Origin: a bacterium
Lineage (GTDB): Bacteria > Bacteroidota > Bacteroidia > Bacteroidales > Muribaculaceae
Length of the DNA: 19,049 nucleotides
Direction of reading: 5' to 3'
Assembly (NCBI GenBank): GCA_004559845.1
Contig: SFWW01000034.1
Span: forward strand, 1 to 19,049
Shown here: positions 7,385 through 12,745 of the stretch, piece after piece
How the letters are laid out: every line of letters begins with the position of its first letter
Numbering within the stretch: the first letter of the stretch is position 1
Notes under the pieces: model-generated
Told to the model about the DNA's origin: nothing
Database searches by the model: none
The model's input: the letters and a program-made list of their open reading frames with translations, nothing else
Made by a program: the position numbers and the translations under genes

Positions 7385-8545
7385 TTAATGGGTGTGGCCT
7401 TCGGGTATCACCGATGCGGTGGCTGCCAATTTCACCTGGTAGGCGCCTTTGGTCACCACGATATCGCCGGCTTTCACCCCTGAAATGATTTCAATGCGTT
7501 CGCCGTTGTCTTCGCCGGTGGTTACCTCTTTCTTGAGGAAGGCATCCGGCTCGCCGGGCACTTGCACAAACACGTAACACACGCCTTGCTCTTCCACAAT
7601 GGCGCTTAAGGGCACCGATAGCACATCAGGCCGCGCATCGGCAAGCAAATATACTTCGGCAAAGGCGCCTGCCAAGATGTTGTCCACATGGTCAAACTCA
7701 AAGGTGACGGGCACATAGTAGGAGTCGGTGGCGGAAGATTTGCCCCACGACACCAATTTGCCGTTGAGGCTCGACAGTTTGTAGGTCTTCTCGTCGGAAG
7801 CCACTCTAAAGTTGGCACTATTGATGCGCTTGAGCCATTTGGCTTCATTTTCGGGCAATTCGGCGCGCAATTGCAGTCGGCGGTTTTGGGTGATGGTCAT
7901 AATGGGGTCGCCCACTGCCACATAGCCGCCTTCTTTCACTAAAATGCTTTTAATGTAGCCGCCTTTGCCTGCCGCCACGCTCACGCCTTCGGTACCGGCA
8001 CTGTATGCCACGCTTTGGTATGCCACTTTTGCCGTCTCCAAGCGTGTGCGTGCCTGCTCGTATTCTTTAGTGGTCACGAGTTTGTCGGCTTTCAATTTTT
8101 CTATGCGTTCAAATTCTTTCCGCGCCGATTCATATTCCACGCGCAGGGCTTGCACTTGGTCGCCGTCTTGCAATTTTTTAGCCGAAATGGTGGCGATGGC
8201 TTGCCCGGCGCTCACAGCCATACCTTCGGTGAAGGAGTGGTTGGCATACGCCACGATGCCGGCGGCGGTGGCACTCACCGTTTGCTCTTCGCCCATGGGC
8301 AATTGAATTTGACCGCTCACCTTTATCACATGGCAAAACGCACCCGGGGTCAGGGTTTCCACTTGCAGTCCGGCTGCTTTGGCTTGCTGTTCGGAAAAAT
8401 GGATTTCGTCACCATGCTCGTGTGCATGTTCTTTTTCTTCGTGTTTGTGTTCGTCGGTGTGAGCGGCGCAATTGGTGAGCAATAGGGGAGCGGCGCCACA
8501 CATCAATATGCTGATAATATGCTTGATGTTCATTTCTTTCTTCAA
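7385..8545 (-). CDS. RND periplasmic adaptor lipoprotein (CusB/CzcB type), His-rich N-terminus
   Basis: This 386-residue membrane-fusion protein has a lipoprotein signal (ISILMCGAAPLLLTNC, lipobox LLTNC, Cys26) that would anchor it in a membrane facing the periplasm. Residues 29-50 are rich in His, Glu and Asp (HTDEHKHEEKEHAHEHGDEI), a probable metal-binding tail. The two lipoyl/barrel halves (QTVSATAAGIVAYAN, and GGYIKSILVKEGGYVAVGDPI) flank an alpha-helical hairpin at about 120-170 (KEFERIEKLKADKLVTTKEY). A C-terminal beta domain ends with VTKGAYQVKLAATASVIPEGHTH. It links pump and channel and may hand metal to the pump. The start at 8545 is an ATG; a second ATG four codons later would also keep the signal peptide. 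Confidence 0.92.
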   Translation of the reverse strand: MKKEMNIKHIISILMCGAAPLLLTNCAAHTDEHKHEEKEHAHEHGDEIHFSEQQAKAAGLQVETLTPGAFCHVIKVSGQIQLPMGEEQTVSATAAGIVAYANHSFTEGMAVSAGQAIATISAKKLQDGDQVQALRVEYESARKEFERIEKLKADKLVTTKEYEQARTRLETAKVAYQSVAYSAGTEGVSVAAGKGGYIKSILVKEGGYVAVGDPIMTITQNRRLQLRAELPENEAKWLKRINSANFRVASDEKTYKLSSLNGKLVSWGKSSATDSYYVPVTFEFDHVDNILAGAFAEVYLLADARPDVLSVPLSAIVEEQGVCYVFVQVPGEPDAFLKKEVTTGEDNGERIEIISGVKAGDIVVTKGAYQVKLAATASVIPEGHTH

Positions 8546-8638
8546 AAATTAGGTTGCTAATAAGGAATGGATTACCTGTGCTCCTGCCGGGACGCATGCA
8601 AGCCATCTATGCGATATCGCACACCTTGCATACTCCGC

Positions 8639-9061
8639 TTAGAGCCGATCTGAAGAAAGCATTTGGGGAGGCGCCCGAAGCGTGTTCGAAAGCCTCGTAT
8701 CCACCGATTGATAATGAATGGTGTAGGTGTCTACCTGCTTTGCCGTGGCGTGATGCACCTCTGCCATCCACTGCTCCACAAAAGCATAGAGCAGGGTGCA
8801 AAGCGGCACTTCGTTCACGTCGCTATGGTCCGGGTCAATGGCGGGCACCGCTTTAAACGTTTTCACACATTGGTCTTGATGACGGTGATTTTCATCGCTT
8901 TGGTGGTGATGCGTGTGTTGGTCATTGATGGCACCATCGCTTTGGCAGCGCTCCATCACCATGCACACCGTGCCCTGGTGATGGTGATGCGGCACCATAG
9001 GCAATGCTATCATCAGCAAAGCCATCCACCATACTACTATGTGCGCACCAATATTCATCAT
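8639..9061 (-). CDS. Small His/Cys-rich exported protein, DUF6769-like
   Basis: A protein of about 140 residues opens the efflux operon. The ATG pair at 9061-9056 (MMNIGAHIV) is preferred over an upstream in-frame TTG. A hydrophobic segment (IVVWWMALLMIALPMVP) acts as signal or anchor and is followed at once by HHHHQG. The next 40 residues hold clusters QHTHHHQSDENHRHQDQC with several Cys and Asp, good ligands for soft or divalent metal ions. A pattern of signal, HHHH, then Cys-containing loop resembles Bacteroidetes DUF6769 proteins, often next to CusA/CzcA operons; this is from memory, not a search. It lies 93 bases upstream of the adaptor on the same strand, which suggests a periplasmic metal-binding partner or sensor. 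Function unproven. Confidence 0.65.
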   Translation of the reverse strand: MMNIGAHIVVWWMALLMIALPMVPHHHHQGTVCMVMERCQSDGAINDQHTHHHQSDENHRHQDQCVKTFKAVPAIDPDHSDVNEVPLCTLLYAFVEQWMAEVHHATAKQVDTYTIHYQSVDTRLSNTLRAPPQMLSSDRL

Positions 9062-9105
9062 CAATATCAATATTCAACACCAATATCAATATTCATCATC
9101 AATTA
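9048..9105 (-). repeat. AATATTGAT-type repeats across the operon start
   Basis: On the minus strand ATTGATGATGAATATTG occurs twice, once at the start codons of the His-rich gene and once about 40 bases upstream, with GAATATTGATATTG units between. The upstream copy opens a short frame MMNIDIGVEY and stop. This looks like a duplicated start region. Confidence 0.55.
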
Positions 9106-9112
9106 TCCACCG

Positions 9113-9120
9113 CAAAGATA
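9113..9120 (-). promoter_or_regulatory. Probable -7 box of the efflux operon promoter
   Basis: TATCTTTG on the minus strand matches TAnnTTTG and lies about 52 bases upstream of the first gene of the efflux operon. No TTTG box is at the ideal distance; the nearest (9136-9133) is 12 bases upstream. No regulator gene or clear operator is adjacent. Confidence 0.45.
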
Positions 9121-9140
9121 GCAATTTTTCCCCAAATCCC

Positions 9141-9485
9141 CTAATCCGCCCCTCGCCCCTTTCTTTTTAAACGGCCAAAAAGCATTACCCCCCCCCAACC
9201 TCCCCACACTCCAATTTTTTGTACAGCGGACATGTCCCGCTGTACAAAAACCACTGCATTGAACATTTGGCACGTGGAGAGCGTCTCGTCGTCCTCAATG
9301 AGTTTCAATATGTCGAATGGCATTTTGTTGTCGCCTCCCCACGGCACATAAGAAAGCGTGTCGTCGATGATGACCGGCACGATGTCAACGTCTTCTACGA
9401 AGACCGCTGACGAGTTCACTTGAAACGCCGCCCGAGCCGACAGGTTCGGTAGCGTTTCGACCGAGTTAAAATTAAGCGAGTCCAT
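9141..9485 (-). pseudogene. Truncated phage-portal-like gene (N-terminal fragment)
   Basis: The frame starts at an ATG (9485) shortly after a TAACTTTG box. About 76 residues look like a conserved N-terminus: NSSAVFVEDVDIVPVIIDD, then LSYVPWGGDNKMPFDILKLI and EDDETLSTCQMFNA. The YVPWGxDNxMPxxxLxLIxxDE pattern recalls portal or portal-like proteins of Bacteroidetes prophages, from memory without search. After FNA the frame runs into the palindrome at 9216-9250 and then low-quality sequence (GGWGGVMLFGRLKRKGRGAD), so the rest of a protein normally several hundred residues long is missing. It may still be transcribed. That this is a broken fragment is fairly sure; the portal identity is moderate. 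Confidence 0.5.
9216..9250. repeat. REP-like palindrome A at a gene break
   Basis: TTTTTGTACAGCGG pairs with CCGCTGTACAAAAA around a 7-base loop, giving a 14-bp perfect stem. It follows the pattern TTTTTGnACAGnGG ... CCnCTGTnCAAAAA shared with 10851-10888 and 11329-11358. It sits where similarity of the portal-like gene stops. Confidence 0.75.
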
Positions 9486-9504
9486 AACACTGTAGTTTTT
9501 GCTA

Positions 9505-9512
9505 CAAAGTTA
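9505..9512 (-). promoter_or_regulatory. -7 box upstream of the portal-like fragment
   Basis: TAACTTTG on the minus strand fits TAnnTTTG and is 20 bases before the ATG at 9485. No convincing -33 box was seen. Confidence 0.4.
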
Positions 9513-9544
9513 TGGACCCGGTAGTCGTTCCGAAAAGACGCTTA

Positions 9545-10225
9545 TTAGTGATGTCTGCATCTATAATGATAATGACGAGACTGCTTACCACAATATCTAC
9601 ACTTATTACCAGCTGGATTATAATAACTATCGGATGAGGCACTGTTATTATATGGTGTAGAATCATAACCAGTACCATGGCAATATGCACAGTTTGATTT
9701 CGATGAAGAACGTCTTGACGAATTAGATGTTCCTGAATCCCCCCAAATATTGTTAACTATAGCGGCAGACGCACTTGTAACATTTGAATACACATTGAGA
9801 TAATATGAATATATGTTTTCTTTTTGTGATTCTGTGAATTCTCCATGCTCGTTCAGACGATTAAGCCACGTTTTCGCATTCTTATTACCCGCATTAATAG
9901 AGTATGTATACATTCTCTTTGCATAAGTCGTTTGTCCCATTAATTCGTTAATTAGCCCAACATAGTAATAGCCATTTGCTTCATCTATATTGGAAAGAGC
10001 ATCAGCCCAGTCCTCTGCTTCAGACAAATTGCGTAAAGCAAGAAAATACACGATCCTTTCTATGCATGCGTTCGGATTTTGGCGGGTTTGTGCTTGCTGC
10101 TGTTCTGCCAAGCGACGCCCCCATTCATATGCTGCTTGCTGATTTGCATATGGGTTATAATATTGGGCGTGCCCAATACCGAAAAACCAAGCTAATGAGA
10201 CAATTAAAATTAGAAGTTTTTTCAT
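9545..10225 (-). CDS. Secreted protein with C-terminal zinc-ribbon-like Cys motifs, function unknown
   Basis: Starting at the ATG at 10225 gives 226 residues with a clean signal peptide (MKKLLILIVSLAWFFGIGHA, then QYYNPYANQQ). An upstream in-frame ATG at 10285 would put the promoter inside the gene, so it is rejected. The middle (about 50-145) is alpha-helical with alternating short helices (YYYVGLINELMGQTTYAKRM), in the style of Sel1/TPR repeats. After a Ser-rich linker (NSSRRSSSKSN) come CAYCHGTGY and, about 25 residues on, CRYCGKQSRHYHYRC, a DnaJ-like CxxCxGxG pattern followed by a second CxxC, which probably binds zinc. Its own promoter lies at 10243-10274. AT-rich and lying between phage-type fragments, it may be acquired cargo. 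I do not recognise a named family. Confidence 0.75.
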   Translation of the reverse strand: MKKLLILIVSLAWFFGIGHAQYYNPYANQQAAYEWGRRLAEQQQAQTRQNPNACIERIVYFLALRNLSEAEDWADALSNIDEANGYYYVGLINELMGQTTYAKRMYTYSINAGNKNAKTWLNRLNEHGEFTESQKENIYSYYLNVYSNVTSASAAIVNNIWGDSGTSNSSRRSSSKSNCAYCHGTGYDSTPYNNSASSDSYYNPAGNKCRYCGKQSRHYHYRCRHH

Positions 10226-10242
10226 TTCACAAAATTTTTCTG

Positions 10243-10274
10243 CAAATATAGATAGATATATATGTATATCCAAA
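10243..10274 (-). promoter_or_regulatory. Promoter of the secreted zinc-ribbon protein
   Basis: On the minus strand TTTG (10274-10271), 20 bases, then TATATTTG (10250-10243) give a near-ideal Bacteroidales promoter. The -7 box is 18 bases before the ATG at 10225, which supports that start. Confidence 0.7.
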
Positions 10275-10314
10275 TCTTGAGGCAACTTTTTGTGTTAAAA
10301 AGTAACTATAGGAA

Positions 10315-10548
10315 TTATAGGAAAACTTCGCAATCGTTTACGCGGAAGATGCAGCAGTCGCGAATCTTACGGCACTCGCCAGAGGAAAGTATTTTTACGT
10401 TGCGCCAGCCTCCGTAAAAATTGTATCGCAGAGAGATACAATTTCGGAGTTCGAGGATAGAACCGTTGGCTTTCCAAACTGAAATATCCACCGGGTCGCC
10501 GCTGTTAAGCATAGTGCGAGCCGTGGTAATGTGTATTGCTTTTGACAT
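10315..10548 (-). CDS. Small conserved-looking protein, probably of phage origin
   Basis: This 77-residue protein starts at an ATG (10548): MSKAIHITTARTMLNSGDP, then VDISVWKANGSILELRNCIS and SLRYNFYGGWRNVKILSSG, ending IRDCCIFRVNDCEVFL. It appears beta-rich and complete. I recall close relatives in Bacteroides and Prevotella prophage or transposable-phage regions, without a known function. It lies directly downstream of the tape-measure-like fragment on the same strand and upstream of the portal-like fragment, which supports a prophage origin. It is probably the only intact phage-type gene here. Confidence 0.6.
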   Translation of the reverse strand: MSKAIHITTARTMLNSGDPVDISVWKANGSILELRNCISLRYNFYGGWRNVKILSSGECRKIRDCCIFRVNDCEVFL

Positions 10549-10574
10549 AGCGTTTATCGTTGAAAGTTTATCGT

Positions 10575-10850
10575 TTATCGAACCTCTCTAACCTCTAACC
10601 CATAACCTCTAACCTGTTGCACAGGCAACTGCAATGTGCCAATCACATTGCGCTTCTGCTCAACCTCGAGCGCCTCGAGCAGAGGCCGAGCCACCGGTGA
10701 CTTAACCAACTTCTGACTCGCTACCCATTCCCCCGGCATGCACTACGCCTACCACCTTTTTCTTGGGTCCGTCGGGTGTGAATCCGCCCTCGGAATACTC
10801 TGCCGACATCGCTGCCTCTTTCTGCTTCTTTATTACTGTGGTTTGGAGGT
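10575..10850 (-). pseudogene. Tape-measure-like tail gene, C-terminal fragment with frameshift
   Basis: Two adjoining minus-strand frames read continuously if one base is removed from a run of five G (plus-strand C at 10730-10734). The first gives VIKKQKEAAMSAEYSEGGFT, then PDGPKKKVVGVVHA; the second gives GEWVASQKLVKSPVARPLLE and EVEQKRNVIGTLQL, ending at a TAA at 10577-10575. The pattern EGGFTxxGxKxxxVGVVHxGEWVA is typical of the C-terminal part of phage tail tape-measure proteins, recalled from family knowledge. The 5' side stops at the palindrome at 10851-10888, so the long N-terminal part is missing. A sequencing error in the G-run cannot be excluded, but the truncation alone makes it a fragment. 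Confidence 0.6.
10589..10616. repeat. Heptamer tandem repeat (TAACCTC-type, 4 copies)
   Basis: TAACCTC, TAACCCA, TAACCTC and TAACCTG follow one another without gaps. The tract lies in the tail of the tape-measure fragment, 41 bases before the start of the small gene at 10548. Confidence 0.7.
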
Positions 10851-10888
10851 GATTTTTTGAACAGGGGACGTCCCCTGTCAAAAAAATC
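10851..10888. repeat. REP-like palindrome B at a gene break
   Basis: A near-perfect 38-base palindrome: GATTTTTTGAACAGGGGAC and its inverted partner GTCCCCTGTCAAAAAAATC meet at the centre ACGT. It sits at the 5' truncation of the tape-measure-like fragment. Confidence 0.85.
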
Positions 10889-10923
10889 TACCTTCACTTC
10901 CTCTCCAATTCCAAGAAACTTAC

Positions 10924-10939
10924 ACCCTAAAGGGTATAT
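10924..10939 (+). promoter_or_regulatory. Distal operator O1 for the HipB-like repressor
   Basis: ACCCTAAAGGGTATAT, identical over 16 bases to the copy at 11006-11021. Its core ACCCTAAAGGGT is an inverted repeat. A matching inverted half-site ATATACCC lies between them at 10961-10968. This spacing allows DNA looping or cooperative binding. Confidence 0.6.
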
Positions 10940-10996
10940 TTTTAAACAGTTTTATAAAAAATATACCCGATATGATGTAATTATAGAAAATTTTGC

Positions 10997-11004
10997 TATC
11001 TTTG
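10997..11004 (+). promoter_or_regulatory. -7 box of the hipB promoter
   Basis: TATCTTTG fits TAnnTTTG and is 20 bases before the ATG at 11025. The proximal operator starts 2 bases after it. Confidence 0.6.
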
Positions 11005-11005
11005 T

Positions 11006-11021
11006 ACCCTAAAGGGTATAT
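11006..11021 (+). promoter_or_regulatory. Proximal operator O2 for the HipB-like repressor
   Basis: ACCCTAAAGGGTATAT lies between the -7 box and the start codon, where a bound repressor would block transcription start. It is the exact repeat of 10924-10939, with centres 82 bases apart. Autoregulation by the HTH protein encoded next to it is inferred from antitoxin family habits. Confidence 0.6.
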
Positions 11022-11024
11022 CAC

Positions 11025-11228
11025 ATGACTACATTATCAAAATATGTGAAACAAAAGCGTAAGCAATTCGGTCTTACCCAAGTCGACCTCTCCCAAAAAT
11101 CAGGCGTGGGGCTACGATTTGTGCGTGAACTTGAGCAGGGTAAACCCTCTCTTCGCCTCGACAAAGTGAATCAAGTGCTGGCGCTTTTCGGAGCAGAAAT
11201 GGCACCACAAAAATGCGTTAAACCATGA
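11025..11228 (+). CDS. HipB-like HTH antitoxin/repressor
   Basis: This 67-residue protein is a single XRE/Cro-type helix-turn-helix domain: LSKYVKQKRKQFGLTQVDLS (helices 1-2) followed by QKSGVGLRFVRELEQGKPSL (recognition helix) and KVNQVLALFGAEM. The wording matches short HipB-type antitoxins that pair with HipA kinases. The last codons overlap the ATG of the next frame in an ATGA arrangement, typical of a coupled antitoxin-toxin pair. A promoter and two identical operators precede it. Because the following hipA is only a stub (11225-11413), the repressor appears to be an orphan. It may still regulate itself or act in trans on another copy. Confidence 0.8.
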   Translation: MTTLSKYVKQKRKQFGLTQVDLSQKSGVGLRFVRELEQGKPSLRLDKVNQVLALFGAEMAPQKCVKP

Positions 11229-11413
11229 AACAGGCTTTAGTTTACCTCAACGATATCCTTGCAGCAAAGCTCATTGAAGATGATCGCCGTGGCTGTGAGT
11301 TTAACTTTGCCTCTCACCGACAAACCGTGAACAGGGGGATAGTCCCCTGTCAAAAAATCCAATGCCCCACCACCTGCCAGCGTCGCCATACACGGCAGTC
11401 CGGCAAGCCATAG
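11225..11413 (+). pseudogene. hipA remnant (first ~30 codons only)
   Basis: The frame begins in an ATGA overlap with the hipB stop. The opening MKQALVYLNDILAAKLIEDD is like the N-terminal subdomain of HipA-type kinases (LVYxNxxLAxxLxED). After roughly 30 residues (CEFNFASHRQ) similarity stops, and the frame runs through palindrome C (11329-11358) into a hairpin repeat, ending at 11413. A complete HipA has a kinase domain and over 300 more residues, so no toxin or kinase activity is expected. Confidence 0.65.
11329..11358. repeat. REP-like palindrome C at the hipA break
   Basis: ACAGGGG (11331-11337) pairs with CCCCTGT (11344-11350) around GATAGT, followed by CAAAAAATCC. It is a degenerate copy of 10851-10888 that has lost the left T-run. 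It sits where hipA similarity ends. Confidence 0.7.
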
Positions 11414-11500
11414 CCACAGTTTTTTTCGGCGAAGCCGACTTTTTATTCTCTTCCATCCCACAAAGCCCACTCATCCCACTAAATCTTCCATCCCACCCAA
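11385..11500 (+). repeat. Nested-hairpin mosaic repeat, short copy 1
   Basis: Contains AGCCATAGCCACAG, then a T-run, CGGCGAAGCCG hairpin, T-run, then TTCTCTTCCATCCCACAAAG. It lacks the second hairpin and the GC-rich block seen in copies at 12341 and 18621. It lies between the convergent hipA remnant and the gene at 11530, where the T-flanked hairpin could end transcription from both sides. Confidence 0.7.
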
Positions 11501-11529
11501 GTCACGAATTTATCGCAGCGTTTCCCGAC

Positions 11530-12117
11530 CTACTCGATTTCGGGCAAACCGATGAGGTGGGTGGCATTCCACACGGGGATGGTCTTCAAGGCGGAGCTGT
11601 GGAGACTGTAGGTGCCATCGGCGGGGCGCACCACACAGCGTGCCATATCCATTATCGGAAGTTCGCCATCCGGCAGCGAAAAGAGCAGGATGCGATTGCC
11701 AAAATCCACCGCCGCCGGATGGTGGATGCCCGGGCGAGTCCACTCGTTGTGGAGATATGCCGTTTCCGGCGCACCGGGTTGCAAAAATAGCGTTACACTC
11801 TTTTTCCAAGGAGCAAGTTTCCATTCCACGGGGCGCACGCATTGCGGCGGCACGATGGCTGTCACCACTCCATTGTCAGCCACCATCAGCGCAAGTTCGT
11901 CTTTCACATCCTCCACAGGCAACAAATTTTCCGATGCCGACAGCAAAAGCGAGGCATACCATTGGCGCATACGCGTTATCAGCCGCTCATCCACATTGGC
12001 ACCATCTTCACGCTCAATAGTGCAGCCGCAAAGATGTGGCTCAAGCCCGAGTAAATTTTTCCAAATGTTGAGCATCTCGCTCTCACTGAGATGCAAAAAT
12101 TGATTAGTGTTTTCCAT
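11530..12117 (-). CDS. Hypothetical protein, cytoplasmic, family not recognised
   Basis: This 195-residue protein starts at an ATG (12117): MENTNQFLHLSESEMLNIWK, then NLLGLEPHLCGCTIEREDGA. It has no signal peptide or membrane segment. The N-terminal half is helical (LITRMRQWYASLLLSASENL), the C-terminal half beta-rich with repeated short strands (GVVTAIVPPQCVRPVEWKLA, then GNRILLFSLPDGELPIMDMA). Composition and GC content fit the housekeeping genes on the right, and the frame is intact, so it is probably real. A -7 box TAAATTTG lies 23 bases upstream. I see no catalytic motif. The layout, with a residue-by-residue deviation-like C-terminal part, would fit a structural or phage-type protein as well as a host one; function unknown. 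Confidence 0.7.
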   Translation of the reverse strand: MENTNQFLHLSESEMLNIWKNLLGLEPHLCGCTIEREDGANVDERLITRMRQWYASLLLSASENLLPVEDVKDELALMVADNGVVTAIVPPQCVRPVEWKLAPWKKSVTLFLQPGAPETAYLHNEWTRPGIHHPAAVDFGNRILLFSLPDGELPIMDMARCVVRPADGTYSLHSSALKTIPVWNATHLIGLPEIE

Positions 12118-12139
12118 ATAAATTTGTTTTTTTTCGCCA

Positions 12140-12147
12140 CAAATTTA
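12140..12147 (-). promoter_or_regulatory. -7 box upstream of the hypothetical gene
   Basis: TAAATTTG on the minus strand fits TAnnTTTG, 22 bases before the ATG at 12117. No clear -33 TTTG was found. Confidence 0.45.
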
Positions 12148-12167
12148 CCTCCCCCACGCCACCCCCG

Positions 12168-12296
12168 TCAACCCCAATACAGCCATTCTCTCATTTGGCA
12201 CAATTTTGCACCAATGGCACGATAGGTGAAGCCCTGCTTCATCAAAGACAAGGCTTGGTCATAGTGCGTGGACATCAATTCTTCTGTAAAACTCAT
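12168..12296 (-). CDS. Tiny HTH-like ORF, possibly a recombinase or transposase remnant
   Basis: An ATG at 12296 opens 42 codons ending in TGA: MSFTEELMSTHYDQALSLMK, then QGFTYRAIGAKLCQMREWLYWG. The stretch ALSLMKQGFTYRAIGAKL looks like the first two helices of an HTH of the resolvase or transposase type (AxxLxxxGxSxRxIAxxL). The remainder of such a protein is absent. It could be a remnant or a genuine small protein; no promoter was seen. Confidence 0.35.
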   Translation of the reverse strand: MSFTEELMSTHYDQALSLMKQGFTYRAIGAKLCQMREWLYWG

Positions 12297-12340
12297 AATA
12301 AAACATTTTTATGAGTCAACTTTTTTCAGGGAAAGACAAG

Positions 12341-12570
12341 GTCGGTTGTGGCGAGAATCAACAGGTAGGGACACACCACCCATGATACACACGATGCAGT
12401 CCAGCGAGCCATAGCCGCAGTTTTTTTTCGGCGAAGCCGACTTTTTTTCCGCGAAGCGGCTTTTTCTTCGGGCGGCGAGGGATGTGAGTGGGGTGCGAAG
12501 CAACCCACCGTGGGCCCCGCCCCCCGACTTTTTGTTCTCTTCCATCCCACAAAGCCCACCATCCCGCAAA
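12341..12570 (+). repeat. Nested-hairpin mosaic repeat, copy 2
   Basis: Begins GTCGGTTGTGGCGAGAATC, then GATACACACGATG, AGCCATAGCCGCAG, a T-run, CGGCGAAGCCG, T-run, CCGCGAAGCGG, T-run, GGGCGGCGAGGGATGTGAG, a GC-rich block, and CGACTTTTTGTTCTCTTCC. The order matches the copy at 18621-18910, but the inner GC block is shorter and the right arm of the outer stem is mostly lost. It fills the gap before rlmL. Confidence 0.8.
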
Positions 12571-12662
12571 TCCACCCATCCCTCCAAACCCTCACCAAAT
12601 CAAGCAGGCACTATCAAAAATAGCCGTAAATGAAATAGCCGTACGATTTCCGGGATTTGTCT

Positions 12663-12684
12663 GCCTCAAAATTGCCTCAAAATT
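12663..12684 (+). repeat. Two tandem copies of GCCTCAAAATT
   Basis: An 11-base unit occurs twice head to tail about 24 bases before the -7 box of the rlmL promoter, in the place where a -33 region or an upstream regulatory site would be. Confidence 0.6.
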
Positions 12685-12707
12685 GGGTGCGTGTGGTGGA
12701 AAATCAC

Positions 12708-12715
12708 TAACTTTG
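12708..12715 (+). promoter_or_regulatory. -7 box of the rlmL-like gene
   Basis: TAACTTTG fits TAnnTTTG and lies 30 bases before the ATG at 12746. The -33 region reads ATTG (12682-12685), a weak match at 22 bases spacing. Confidence 0.5.
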
Positions 12716-12745
12716 CACCAAATTTGATTTTTAACCAATATTCCG

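Noticed and set aside
10226..10285. Upstream start for the secreted zinc-ribbon protein
   Set aside because: Twenty extra residues would precede a clean signal peptide and would overlap the promoter at 10243-10274.
11225..11413. An intact small toxin gene after hipB
   Set aside because: Similarity to HipA stops after about 30 codons and the rest of the frame translates palindrome and repeat sequence.
12309..12598. Small minus-strand frames over the hairpin repeat
   Set aside because: They translate inverted repeats (RRKK and KKKAA strings); the same peptide appears at 18462-18788 because the repeat recurs there, not because of a gene.
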